Assembly (NCBI GenBank): GCA_964347325.1
Contig: CAYFYA010000024.1
Location: 1 to 23,087 of the forward strand
Source: JAJISG01 sp964347325
GTDB taxonomy: Archaea > Thermoplasmatota > Thermoplasmata > RBG-16-68-12 > JAJISG01
Reading direction: 5' to 3'
Length of the DNA: 23,087 bases
Shown: positions 7,279 to 13,710 of the stretch, one piece after another
How positions within the stretch are numbered: the stretch's first letter is position 1
Layout of the letters: each line of letters starts with the position of its first letter
Position numbers and translations under genes: made by a program
The notes under the pieces: generated by a model
Told to the model about the DNA's origin: nothing
What the model saw: the letters and a program-made list of their open reading frames with translations, nothing else
Databases searched by the model: none

Positions 7279-7315
7279 AGAAAAGGAAGAGGGGGAGGGT
7301 GGTTCGACACCCTCC
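7279..7315 (-). terminator. Hairpin plus pyrimidine tract after the acidic surface protein gene
   Basis: GGAGGGTG (7294-7301) and CACCCTCC (7308-7315) form a perfect 8-bp stem with a 6-base loop. On the minus strand it follows the stop of the gene at 7334 and is itself followed by CCCTCTTCCTTTTCTG, a T-rich tract. A similar tract follows the fasciclin gene. Confidence 0.6.
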
Positions 7316-7333
7316 GAGTGGTGCTGTCTGGGG

Positions 7334-8371
7334 TCAGGAGGCACGCCGTCGCCGCAACAGGATCGTGCCCAGCACAAAGAGGACTGCGATCCCGATCATG
7401 ACCGCGTAGACCAGGGGGTTGATCAGACTCAGAATCGAGCCCAGGATCGGTGCGATGGCGACACCCACGAGGGGATCGTGGAGCACCTGTTCCCCCTGCG
7501 GATAGACAAGGACGATGATCCTCTCCACCTCGAACTCCATGGTGGCCTCGGACTCCAGCTCTGTCTCGACCTTCACGACGGTTGAGTTGACCGGGCTGGG
7601 GGTCCCGTCCACATCTGCCGTCGTGGACCAACTGAAGAAGCCCTCGTAGCGATCCCCGATTGCCTTCAGTTCCTCGATGGTCGGGCTGGTGCCGAAGGCG
7701 GGCTCGACCTCCGTCTTCAGCTTCGTCTCGACCGCCAGGTATGTGTCCCCCTGGGTGAAGGGGAAGCCTTCGATGCCGATATCGAACTTCACCTGCGTGG
7801 GCTTCACAAGGGTCCCGTTCACCATGGTCTCCGTGGGAAACACGTAGAAGACCAGGCGCAGCGTGAAGCTGGAGACGTACGTCACCTCGATCCGGTGTCC
7901 TTCGTCGAGGTCTTCGAGGATGGGCGCGTTGAAGGGCATGTCGTCCACATCGAATCTCTGGATCACCTGCTCTCCGAGGTCGAATCGGCCATCTCCATTG
8001 CCATCGACGAACTCCAAGACTGCCTCGAAGGCGACTTCAAGTTGGATCTCCGTCGCCCCGCTCTCCGGGACCACGAAGTCGAGGCGGAGCTCTCCGTCTC
8101 TGGCCTCGAACCTGACCCGGATTCGGTCACCGTCTGCGCCGAAGGACCGGATCTCGAAGGCATCATCCTCTTCGTCTACCTCCAGGGCTCGGGGTGCGTC
8201 CTCGAACTCATCACCCTCATCGTTCTGCGCGTCCTCTTGCGCTTCTGCCTCGGTCGTAAGCTCGTCGTCGCTACCCGAGCCTCCCCCTGGCCCCTCCGCC
8301 GCGATGGCGAGGGGAGCCAGGGCCGACAAGAGGAGCACCATGGCCAGCATGGCCACCTGAATTGCTCGCAT
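7334..8371 (-). CDS. Acidic cell-surface protein with EF-hand-like loop and C-terminal membrane anchor
   Basis: A 345-residue exported protein of unknown function. Residues 1-25 are a signal peptide (MRAIQVAML..., cleavage near AIAA). Residues about 35-70 are a low-complexity acidic stretch. A canonical EF-hand-type calcium loop, DGNGDGRFDLGE, is at residues 123-134, with acidic or polar residues at positions 1, 3, 5, 9 and 12. The middle is beta-rich and has possible N-glycosylation sites (NGT, NST). The C-terminus has one strong hydrophobic helix followed by RRRRAS, so the body faces outward and the tail is cytoplasmic. The start at 8371 puts the signal peptide at the very N-terminus; the extension to 8419 does not. 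TATA-like boxes lie at 8398-8407 or slightly further upstream. Confidence 0.78.
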   Translation of the reverse strand: MRAIQVAMLAMVLLLSALAPLAIAAEGPGGGSGSDDELTTEAEAQEDAQNDEGDEFEDAPRALEVDEEDDAFEIRSFGADGDRIRVRFEARDGELRLDFVVPESGATEIQLEVAFEAVLEFVDGNGDGRFDLGEQVIQRFDVDDMPFNAPILEDLDEGHRIEVTYVSSFTLRLVFYVFPTETMVNGTLVKPTQVKFDIGIEGFPFTQGDTYLAVETKLKTEVEPAFGTSPTIEELKAIGDRYEGFFSWSTTADVDGTPSPVNSTVVKVETELESEATMEFEVERIIVLVYPQGEQVLHDPLVGVAIAPILGSILSLINPLVYAVMIGIAVLFVLGTILLRRRRAS

Positions 8372-8746
8372 GTTATCGAAGGATCTTTCCTCCCGAGGTT
8401 TATTAGCATTATTCAACAAAGGCCGAATTGGAGGTCAGCACGCTGATCACTCTTCCCTCACATCCTCAGGTGGGCCGATGTACAGTCTGTCATGATTACT
8501 AAGCACTGTGCAGGCAGCGGATGTCACCTAATTGGGGAGCCACGGAGCTGGGCCCCATGGATCTTGTCAACGGGGACCGCACCGATGCGGCTGTAAGATG
8601 TGCAAGTGAGAGGGGGGTAGCACTAGTCCTATGACGTCCAGCTAAGAGGGGGGTCCGATCCAGCTGGAGCTGACACTAAAAGGAAAGGGGAAGAGGGCCC
8701 TGGAGGGTCGGGGGGGCGGGTATCCTCTTCCCGGCCTATCGCGGAG
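8372..8746. other. Intergenic region between the surface protein and fasciclin genes
   Basis: Apart from the promoter of the surface protein gene (AATAAAC-type box near 8398-8407) and the pyrimidine-rich trailer of the fasciclin gene (8677-8696), no gene or RNA was recognised in 375 bp. Confidence 0.45.
8677..8729 (-). terminator. Pyrimidine tract terminator after the fasciclin gene
   Basis: On the minus strand AAGAGG (near 8727) can pair with CCTCTT (8691-8696), and the run CTTCCCCTTTCCTTTTAG follows. Together with the similar tract after the gene at 7334 this looks like archaeal T-rich termination. The stem is weak because its loop is long. Confidence 0.4.
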
Positions 8747-9148
8747 CTACCTCGGCAGAATCACTGTGTCGATCACGTGGATGACGCCATTGTCAGCTTC
8801 GATGTCGGGATGGGTCACCGCTGCTGCCTCGATCCGTACGCCATCTTCCGCGTTGATAGTCACATCTTGTCCCTGGAGGGTCTTGAGTGAAGGCATCTCA
8901 GCAATATCGGCAGCCATGAACTTGCCGTTGACGACATGGTAGGTCAGCACGTCTCGAAGGGCTGGAGGGTCTTCGAGCAGACCTTTAACTGTGCCTTCAG
9001 GCAGCTTCGCGAAAGCCTCATCGGCGGGAGCGAAGACCGTGTAAGGCCCCCCCTTCGCGAGGGTCTCCACCAAGTCGGCTGCCTCTATTGCGGCGACAAG
9101 CGTTCCGAAGGATTCTGATTTCATTGCGATTTCGACTATGTTTCCCAT
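8747..9148 (-). CDS. Fasciclin (FAS1) domain protein without signal peptide
   Basis: A 133-residue protein made of one FAS1 domain. The conserved H1 box is YTVFAPADEAFAKLPEG, the YH motif is VLTYHVVNGK, and the H2 box is ADNGVIHVIDTVILP at the C-terminus. FAS1 domains usually mediate adhesion or bind small ligands outside the cell, but this one starts MGNIVEIAMKSESFGTLVAA and has no signal peptide or anchor, so it may act in the cytoplasm or leave by another route. AGGTG lies 7 bases before the ATG. Its promoter (TATA at 9183-9190) lies within 65 bp of the upstream cobalamin-sensor gene on the same strand and carries the GTGCC direct repeats described below, so it is probably regulated separately from that gene. 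Confidence 0.9.
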   Translation of the reverse strand: MGNIVEIAMKSESFGTLVAAIEAADLVETLAKGGPYTVFAPADEAFAKLPEGTVKGLLEDPPALRDVLTYHVVNGKFMAADIAEMPSLKTLQGQDVTINAEDGVRIEAAAVTHPDIEADNGVIHVIDTVILPR

Positions 9149-9182
9149 TTAGAATCACCTAGGCTTAACCAGTTGCCTGCAC

Positions 9183-9190
9183 TATATAAT
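9183..9190 (-). promoter_or_regulatory. TATA box of the fasciclin gene inside a palindrome
   Basis: ATTATATA on the minus strand, the clearest TATA box in the window. A 7-bp inverted repeat, GCACTAT (9179-9185) and ATAGTGC (9189-9195), encloses it with three bases between, so a regulator bound there would compete with TBP. Confidence 0.75.
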
Positions 9191-9222
9191 AGTGCCGACT
9201 GACCTGTGGATAGTGCCTAACT
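9189..9222. promoter_or_regulatory. GTGCC direct-repeat element, fasciclin promoter
   Basis: The 8-mer ATAGTGCC occurs at 9189-9196 and again at 9210-9217, exactly 21 bp apart, two turns of DNA. Extended, it reads GTGCCGA (9192-9198), 14 bases, GTGCCTAACT (9213-9222). The same arrangement lies at 11284-11314. The distal repeat overlaps the stop codon of the cobalamin-sensor gene. It sits directly upstream of the TATA box, where a repressor or activator could act. Confidence 0.65.
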
Positions 9223-10083
9223 GGTCGTGAGTCCGTGCATGGCGGAGAGATGATCGAGCACCTCAAGCGTATCAGGTCCGGCTATCAGGACACCTTCGGG
9301 GATTCGCTCGATTCTTCCCTCCGCAACGCCCTGGCCTCCCACGATGACTCTGGCCTCCGGTAGGGCCCTCTGCATCGCGGAAAGAAGTCGGCCAGCCATA
9401 GACAGGTGCTCAATCATAGTTACTGATACCAACACCAAGTCTGGTTGTCTTGACTCGACAAAGGCAACTATTGAGTCTGTGGGAGCGGAATCGGAGATAT
9501 CAAGGGTCTCGAAACCTCGGTTCAAGAGAAGACCTCGGAGAACCTCGGCAGCAAACTTGTGCCGCTCTCCATCGGGCGTACAGACAACGGCGGTTCCCCG
9601 CTTCCGTCCGGTCCAACGAATTGCAGCATTCATGTCGGCCACGGCCCGAGTCATGGTGTTGGTAGCTAGATGCTCGTGGCTCACGTATAAGTCCCTTCGA
9701 GCCCACATCTCACCCACGGTGTACATCACTTGGGTGATTGCATGGACGTAGAGCTGATCCACTCCCAAGGACTTCAGGCCCTCAGCGGCCACGGTCTTTG
9801 TGCGAGGGAGGTTTCCGTCAAGGACTGCAGTTAGGAGCCGATCCCTGAGGTCAGCAATGAACCTCGCTCTGCGATGGGCTGCGAGAACCGAGTTCCGAAG
9901 GACAAAGGCCCTAACCTTATCACTATGGTACTCCTCCGGGACGTCCTCCAGCTTCACCTTCTCCGCCGGACCCAGATACTTGATCGTGTGTTGGCGAGAC
10001 GCCTTCTTCTCTGTGTCCCAGACACTCTCAACCAAGTAGGCATAGTCCCTGCCCTTCAGCCTTTTGGAGCGAATGAAAGCCAC
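9217..10083 (-). CDS. Cobalamin-binding sensor protein, CarH-type W-x9-EH motif, unusual N-terminal domain
   Basis: A 288-residue protein with three parts. Residues 1-60 start FIRSKRLKGRDYAYLVES and include RQHTIKYLG, a small beta-rich segment resembling the N-terminus of some transposases and archaeal proteins. Residues about 75-155 are a B12-binding cap helical bundle with W127 and E137-H138, giving exactly the W-x9-EH spacing of adenosylcobalamin photoreceptors of the CarH/LitR type. Residues about 163-280 are a B12-binding Rossmann domain: GERHKFA holds the probable axial His175, followed by SVTMIEHLS and VIVGGQG. No MerR helix-turn-helix is visible. It starts at a GTG with CTTAAAG 26 bp upstream, so it is probably leaderless. 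It is likely a transcriptional or signalling sensor for light or cobalamin; an enzyme subunit role is less likely. Confidence 0.82.
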   Translation of the reverse strand: MAFIRSKRLKGRDYAYLVESVWDTEKKASRQHTIKYLGPAEKVKLEDVPEEYHSDKVRAFVLRNSVLAAHRRARFIADLRDRLLTAVLDGNLPRTKTVAAEGLKSLGVDQLYVHAITQVMYTVGEMWARRDLYVSHEHLATNTMTRAVADMNAAIRWTGRKRGTAVVCTPDGERHKFAAEVLRGLLLNRGFETLDISDSAPTDSIVAFVESRQPDLVLVSVTMIEHLSMAGRLLSAMQRALPEARVIVGGQGVAEGRIERIPEGVLIAGPDTLEVLDHLSAMHGLTTS

Positions 10084-10105
10084 GGGTGGATACCGGGTTC
10101 CATGG

Positions 10106-10112
10106 CTTTAAG
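10106..10112 (-). promoter_or_regulatory. TATA-like box of the cobalamin-sensor gene
   Basis: CTTAAAG on the minus strand, centred 26 bp before the GTG at 10083, pointing to a leaderless mRNA. The bases just beyond it (plus-strand GTGTCCAC) match the proximal GTGCCGAC of the fasciclin element at six of eight positions, but the distal repeat is absent. Confidence 0.45.
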
Positions 10113-10210
10113 TGTCCACCACTACCCAACAGAATTAGGCGGGGGGGCGACCTTGGAAGGCAAGTCGCGATGTCGACCCAGGATCAGGAGACAATGCCCA
10201 GCAGAGTCAT

Positions 10211-11251
10211 CTACACCCTAGGGATCATTCCCGGTCCGACCTCCGGGCTCAGCCTCTTTCCCAAGGCGGAAAGAAGGCTGGCCATTAGGGCCAGGGCGGG
10301 GCCAACCAGAAAGCCTGCCCAGGCGAGGAGACCCCCAACACCGATGAGAGCTAGCTTGACGCGACCGCGGGTATCTTGAACTCCGGTCCCCTTCAAGGTC
10401 AATCGCAGGATGCCAAGCCCCAGACCTAGGGGCAGCAGGCCGAAGGCGATGGTGATGGCCGCGTCCGCGCCGAAGGAGGCGGTGCTAAGCGACCAGCCCA
10501 TCTGGTAGAAGACAGTCGCGGCACTGCCGAGGTACAGGACGCCCGCCAAGGAGCCCGCCCAGGCACTGCTATCCCGCACACGACCCTTTCTTTTCAGCAT
10601 CGTCCCCACCGCTGCCAATCCAATGGCTGAGACGCCAACCGCGGGGGCGATAATCGTCCACAGGGCTTGTCCCTCCCACTGGTACACAGCAATCATGTTG
10701 AACGGGTTGAGCATCCACTCCGTCAGCGTGAAGGACTCCTGGGTGCCCACGACAAGGCCGTAGTTCCCCCCTCCCTGGGAGGAGACCACCGCGACGTAGT
10801 ACGTGCCAGTCGCAGGAGCAGGATACCTGAGTTCGCCCAGCCAATGGAAGCTCCCTGGACCGAAGGGCTCATACGTGGCTTCCGCGGCTAGTTGGCCCTC
10901 TAGGAGAGTGGCGCCATAGCCGGTAGGTATGGCGACCTCCGGAGGGATGCCCCCCTGAATTTCCCCAACGGGACTCATGAGGACGAGGGATGGTGTGAAG
11001 CTCCGGGCCGCTTCGAAGGGAGGCACAAGCAGACCCAGGTATATGATCTGACCCGCCTCGATGTCGAAACGGTAGTATTGTGGAGACTGCTGGAGTCCTC
11101 CGTAGATTGCCCATGATTTGAGGGGATCTTCGATGTGGAAGGCGTTGTCTAGAGCCTCGTTCTCTCCAGGCTCCACGGGGACGTGGGCCGCAACGGTGGG
11201 GAGAAGGGTCGTGACTAGGAATGCGCAGACGATGAGGAGGGCTCGCTTCAT
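10211..11251 (-). CDS. Exported protein with PPC-like ectodomain and four C-terminal membrane helices
   Basis: A 346-residue protein. Residues 1-22 are a signal peptide (MKRALLIVCAFLVTTLLP, cleavage near VAA). The outer part, residues about 23-195, has features of a prepeptidase C-terminal (PPC)-like beta-sandwich: YYRFDIEAGQIIYLGLLV near 60 and PATGTYYVAVVSSQGGGNYG near 147. Four membrane helices follow, at about 198-218, 231-252, 261-285 and 299-325. No family with known function is recognised. The start at 11251 lies about 29 bp after a CTTTAAG box and gives a clean signal peptide; the frame extends to 11296 but that would cover the TATA box. Its promoter shares the GTGCC element with the fasciclin gene, which suggests a common regulator. 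Confidence 0.78.
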   Translation of the reverse strand: MKRALLIVCAFLVTTLLPTVAAHVPVEPGENEALDNAFHIEDPLKSWAIYGGLQQSPQYYRFDIEAGQIIYLGLLVPPFEAARSFTPSLVLMSPVGEIQGGIPPEVAIPTGYGATLLEGQLAAEATYEPFGPGSFHWLGELRYPAPATGTYYVAVVSSQGGGNYGLVVGTQESFTLTEWMLNPFNMIAVYQWEGQALWTIIAPAVGVSAIGLAAVGTMLKRKGRVRDSSAWAGSLAGVLYLGSAATVFYQMGWSLSTASFGADAAITIAFGLLPLGLGLGILRLTLKGTGVQDTRGRVKLALIGVGGLLAWAGFLVGPALALMASLLSALGKRLSPEVGPGMIPRV

Positions 11252-11276
11252 CGTGTGTGGCAGAAGGCCGGGGCTT

Positions 11277-11283
11277 CTTAAAG
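11277..11283 (-). promoter_or_regulatory. TATA-like box of the PPC-like membrane protein gene
   Basis: CTTTAAG on the minus strand about 29 bp before the ATG at 11251. No room is left for a ribosome site, so the transcript is leaderless or nearly so. Confidence 0.5.
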
Positions 11284-11314
11284 GTGCCGAACACATCTAC
11301 AATGGTGCCTAACT
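11284..11314. promoter_or_regulatory. GTGCC direct-repeat element, second copy
   Basis: GTGCCGA (11284-11290), 14 bases, GTGCCTAACT (11305-11314). Both blocks are identical to those at the fasciclin promoter, the 21-bp period is the same, and the element again starts one base beyond the TATA box. The intervening bases differ, so this is not a recent duplication of the whole segment. Confidence 0.65.
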
Positions 11315-11420
11315 TGGTGAGGCGGCTGACATCCCCTAGAGAACACCCCTGTAGCACAACCCCAGGGAGTGAGCAGGGTGTGCCAGGCTTTGGTCTATCC
11401 CAACGAGGGTCTGGGAGGAG

Positions 11421-11446
11421 CGCTATATTTTTAGCCCTCAATAGCG
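11421..11446. promoter_or_regulatory. Promoter of the SDR gene: TATA box within an inverted repeat
   Basis: TATATTTTTA at 11424-11433 is a good TATA box for the gene at 11480, with transcript start expected near 11454. CGCTAT (11421-11426) and ATAGCG (11441-11446) form a 6-bp inverted repeat over the box. The half-site is one base different from that around the fasciclin TATA box. Confidence 0.5.
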
Positions 11447-11479
11447 TGATAGCTCGGCGGGGGTGAGTCAGTCAGGGTA

Positions 11480-12430
11480 TTGGTGATCGGTGGTACGGGT
11501 TTCCTCGGCTCCTATCTGGTGCCCAGACTAGTCTCTCGGGGGCACGAGGTCACGGTGGTGACCCGCCGGGAATCCGAGAAGTCCCGACTCGAGTCTCAGG
11601 GCTTGGCGGGAATCGTCGGAGATCTGCTCAAACCGAGAACGATCCTGTCACAGCTGTCTCCTCATGACGTCGTCGTGCAGATTGCGATGCCGCTGAAATT
11701 CGGTCGGATGTCGCGAAGGAAGTTCGTCGAAACAAGGGAACGGACAACGCAGTTTGTGGCCACAACACTTGCCGTCGGCGAGGAGCTCTCCTGCCCTACG
11801 ATCTTGACCCTGGGCACGAGCTATCGCGCTGGTCCAGGAGAGGTGGTGGACGAGAGCAGGCCCATCGATCGATTCGGCATGACGAAGGCGGGCGAGCAGG
11901 CCGATGCGCTAATTGCCGCCGCCAATGAGCGGGGGACACCTCCACTCATTCGCATGTTGCCCGGACAGATATACGGGCCGGGCGGACTCTTCATGCAGAT
12001 ATACCGACGTGTTAGGGCCAGAAAGGCCGCCATCATCGGGAGAGGCGACAATCGCATCCCGAGAATCCATGTGGAGGATTGCGCAGAGGCCTTCGCCCGG
12101 GCCGTGGAGAAGCGGCCCGTAGGTGAGTCCTTCATCATTGCGGACGACACGTCGTGCACCGTTCGCGAGTTTACTGATTTCATGGCCCTGTGCATGGGGC
12201 TTCCCAGTCCCAGGACCGTTCCAATGGGTTTGGCGAGACTCGTCATGGGGAAACTGCTTATCGAGACGCTTGAGATGGATGTCGTGGTTACGAACGCAAA
12301 GGCGAAGAGCGAGCTGGGATGGAGGCTCAAGTTTCCCAGCTATCGGGAGGGATTGGTCGCCACCATACGAGAACTAGAGGGCGGGGTTTCTCCCATTGCT
12401 GAAGAGATGGTCGTGCGGTCGGGCCGCTGA
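11480..12430 (+). CDS. NAD(P)-dependent epimerase/reductase, atypical extended SDR
   Basis: A 316-residue extended short-chain dehydrogenase/reductase. The nucleotide-binding GGTGFLG is at residues 4-10 in a typical beta-alpha-beta start, GDLLKPRTI follows strand 3, and LTLGTSYRAG gives the catalytic-Ser strand. The expected YxxxK is FGMTK (Phe132, Lys136), so the catalytic Tyr appears to be replaced; this argues for a non-classical reaction or a binding role. PGQIYGPGGLFMQIYRRVRA and NRIPRIHVEDCAEAF match the substrate-side motifs of NAD-dependent epimerases. No ATG or GTG fits the expected N-terminus VRVLVIGG, so the start is the TTG at 11480 or the GTG at 11483; a GGGGGTGAG site is 15 bases upstream. 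It is divergent from the membrane protein gene. Confidence 0.8.
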   Translation: MVIGGTGFLGSYLVPRLVSRGHEVTVVTRRESEKSRLESQGLAGIVGDLLKPRTILSQLSPHDVVVQIAMPLKFGRMSRRKFVETRERTTQFVATTLAVGEELSCPTILTLGTSYRAGPGEVVDESRPIDRFGMTKAGEQADALIAAANERGTPPLIRMLPGQIYGPGGLFMQIYRRVRARKAAIIGRGDNRIPRIHVEDCAEAFARAVEKRPVGESFIIADDTSCTVREFTDFMALCMGLPSPRTVPMGLARLVMGKLLIETLEMDVVVTNAKAKSELGWRLKFPSYREGLVATIRELEGGVSPIAEEMVVRSGR

Positions 12431-12515
12431 CGGACACCTTCCGAGGGCTGCCATAGGGGCGACGGAGTTCGGGCGAGGAGCGAGCGCTGCATACGCCACG
12501 CTCTACTGCTGGTCA

Positions 12516-12625
12516 GTATAATATCCCCAAGGCGTTTCTACATCGGATTTGACATGACCCAGGAACATTCCGACAGGGCCGCCGTCATCATAGGGGCCTC
12601 GACGGGTGTCGGCAGAGGGACTAGT
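12516..12625 (+). pseudogene. Possible SDR N-terminal remnant
   Basis: After a TATA-like TATAATAT at 12516-12523, an ATG at 12554 opens a frame whose first part reads MTQEHSDRAAVIIGASTGVG and then RGTS. This resembles the first strand and TGxxxGxG loop of a classical short-chain dehydrogenase. The likeness is lost after about 24 codons. It may be a leftover of a deleted gene or chance. Confidence 0.28.
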
Positions 12626-12656
12626 CTCATAATCCCCCCACTCATGTCTAGGAACG

Positions 12657-13058
12657 ATGAACACTTTCCGCTTGGACGCCGAGTACGATGCCCACAGAAG
12701 GGTCACCGTCTACTACTTCGAGGGTTTGAAGGGCTTTCACGTGTTTGAGTCCGATGGCCGCCTGCAGCAGCTGCTGGTGAACTTCTCCTGCAAGACCGAG
12801 GATAGCGAAGGGCTCCTGCTCATCGTCAAAGGGCAGGTGGAAGACGGCAACTTGGTCGGATACAGCGTCGAGGAGCCGCTGGCAGTGGTCCACACCCAGG
12901 GAAAGGACACACAGACGGTGATGGTGCCACTAGACCTCGACGTGGATTCCGGGGAGTTCGTCGGCCTGGTTGTCCACACGGTCAGGAACGGGATCTTCAC
13001 ACGATCCAGCTTAGTCGTTGAAGCGCAGGTCACGGGCTACGTTACCGGCCGAGGCTAA
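12657..13058 (+). CDS. Hypothetical protein, soluble, beta-rich
   Basis: A 133-residue protein that I do not recognise. It has no signal peptide, membrane segment or cysteine cluster; there is one Cys. The sequence alternates hydrophobic and polar residues in strand-like fashion (RRVTVYYFEG, GLLLIVKGQV, DTQTVMVPLDLDV, EFVGLVVHTV), suggesting a beta-sandwich or barrel. The ATG at 12657 has AGGA four bases upstream, and a CATAATC TATA-like box about 26 bp upstream would allow a leaderless transcript. It is on the plus strand and faces the convergent VOC gene. Codon use is like that of its neighbours and the frame is fully open, so it is probably real. Confidence 0.65.
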   Translation: MNTFRLDAEYDAHRRVTVYYFEGLKGFHVFESDGRLQQLLVNFSCKTEDSEGLLLIVKGQVEDGNLVGYSVEEPLAVVHTQGKDTQTVMVPLDLDVDSGEFVGLVVHTVRNGIFTRSSLVVEAQVTGYVTGRG

Positions 13059-13124
13059 CCGGGAGACCTTCGGCTGGCAACGAAGGCGCACACTGTAGAA
13101 GGTTCCCGCTACGGCACTTCGTCT

Positions 13125-13139
13125 CTGCCAGTTTGGCAG
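13125..13139. terminator. Hairpin between convergent genes
   Basis: CTGCCA-GTT-TGGCAG is a perfect 6-bp stem with a 3-base loop, between the ends of the hypothetical gene (plus) and the VOC gene (minus). Its position suits a two-way terminator, but there is no T-run beside it. Confidence 0.35.
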
Positions 13140-13153
13140 CAGCCGAACGGCGG

Positions 13154-13528
13154 CTATTCTTGCCTCTCCAACGCCTTCCAGAGAGCCATCATGGTGCCCT
13201 CTGGATCCTTGAAGACGGCGAATCGCCCCATGTTCGGGACGTCGCTTGGAGGTACTAGAATCTGCCCGCCAGCCGCCTCAATCTCTTTCGCCTTCGCGTC
13301 CACGTCCTCCACAAGAATGTAGTTGAGGGCACCGCCGGGGTTGAATTGCTCCGGGACGAAGAGCCCGCCGCCTGGCGGGTTTGCCGTCTCGAAGAGCGTG
13401 TAGTTCATCTCGGGGAAATCCTCGAACTTCCATCCGAAGAGGCCACCGTAGAACTTCTTCGCCCTCTCCGTGTCCTTGCAGGGGAGTTCGATGTGCACTA
13501 TGCTTCCTGGTTTCGGAGTCTCTGCCAT
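13154..13528 (-). CDS. VOC family protein (glyoxalase/bleomycin-resistance fold)
   Basis: A 124-residue protein with two beta-alpha-beta-beta-beta modules of the vicinal-oxygen-chelate fold. The first has GSIVHIELPCKDTERAKKFY and GGLFGWKFEDFP; the second has NYILVEDVDAKAKEIEAAGG, QILVPPSDVPNMGRFAVFKD and PEGTMMALW. The pattern is that of the large VOC group with HIELP at the start and FAVFKDPEG(N/T) near the end. Possible metal ligands are the His of HIELP and a C-terminal acidic residue, but the reaction cannot be named. The start at 13528 is firm because GGGAGGAGG lies four bases upstream; the frame extends further to 13570 without support. It is convergent with the hypothetical gene. Confidence 0.88.
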   Translation of the reverse strand: MAETPKPGSIVHIELPCKDTERAKKFYGGLFGWKFEDFPEMNYTLFETANPPGGGLFVPEQFNPGGALNYILVEDVDAKAKEIEAAGGQILVPPSDVPNMGRFAVFKDPEGTMMALWKALERQE

Positions 13529-13663
13529 GAATCCTCCTCCCGGCAGCCTCAGATTCTCCTCCCTTTTCAACCTTCGGTCTGGCTGATGATGTTCTAGCCC
13601 CTACCGACGCGCTCTCGGTAGCGGGGTGGCCAGCCTGCTATCAGCCCTGATACTTGCCACGAC

Positions 13664-13671
13664 ATTTTTAA
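13664..13671 (+). promoter_or_regulatory. TATA-like box of the helical-repeat/zinc-ribbon gene
   Basis: ATTTTTAA on the plus strand, with transcript start expected near 13694, giving a leader of about 17 bases before the ATG at 13711. Confidence 0.4.
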
Positions 13672-13710
13672 CTGTGGGCCAGGCCTGGAACGCCCAGAGG
13701 CCTTCGTTTC

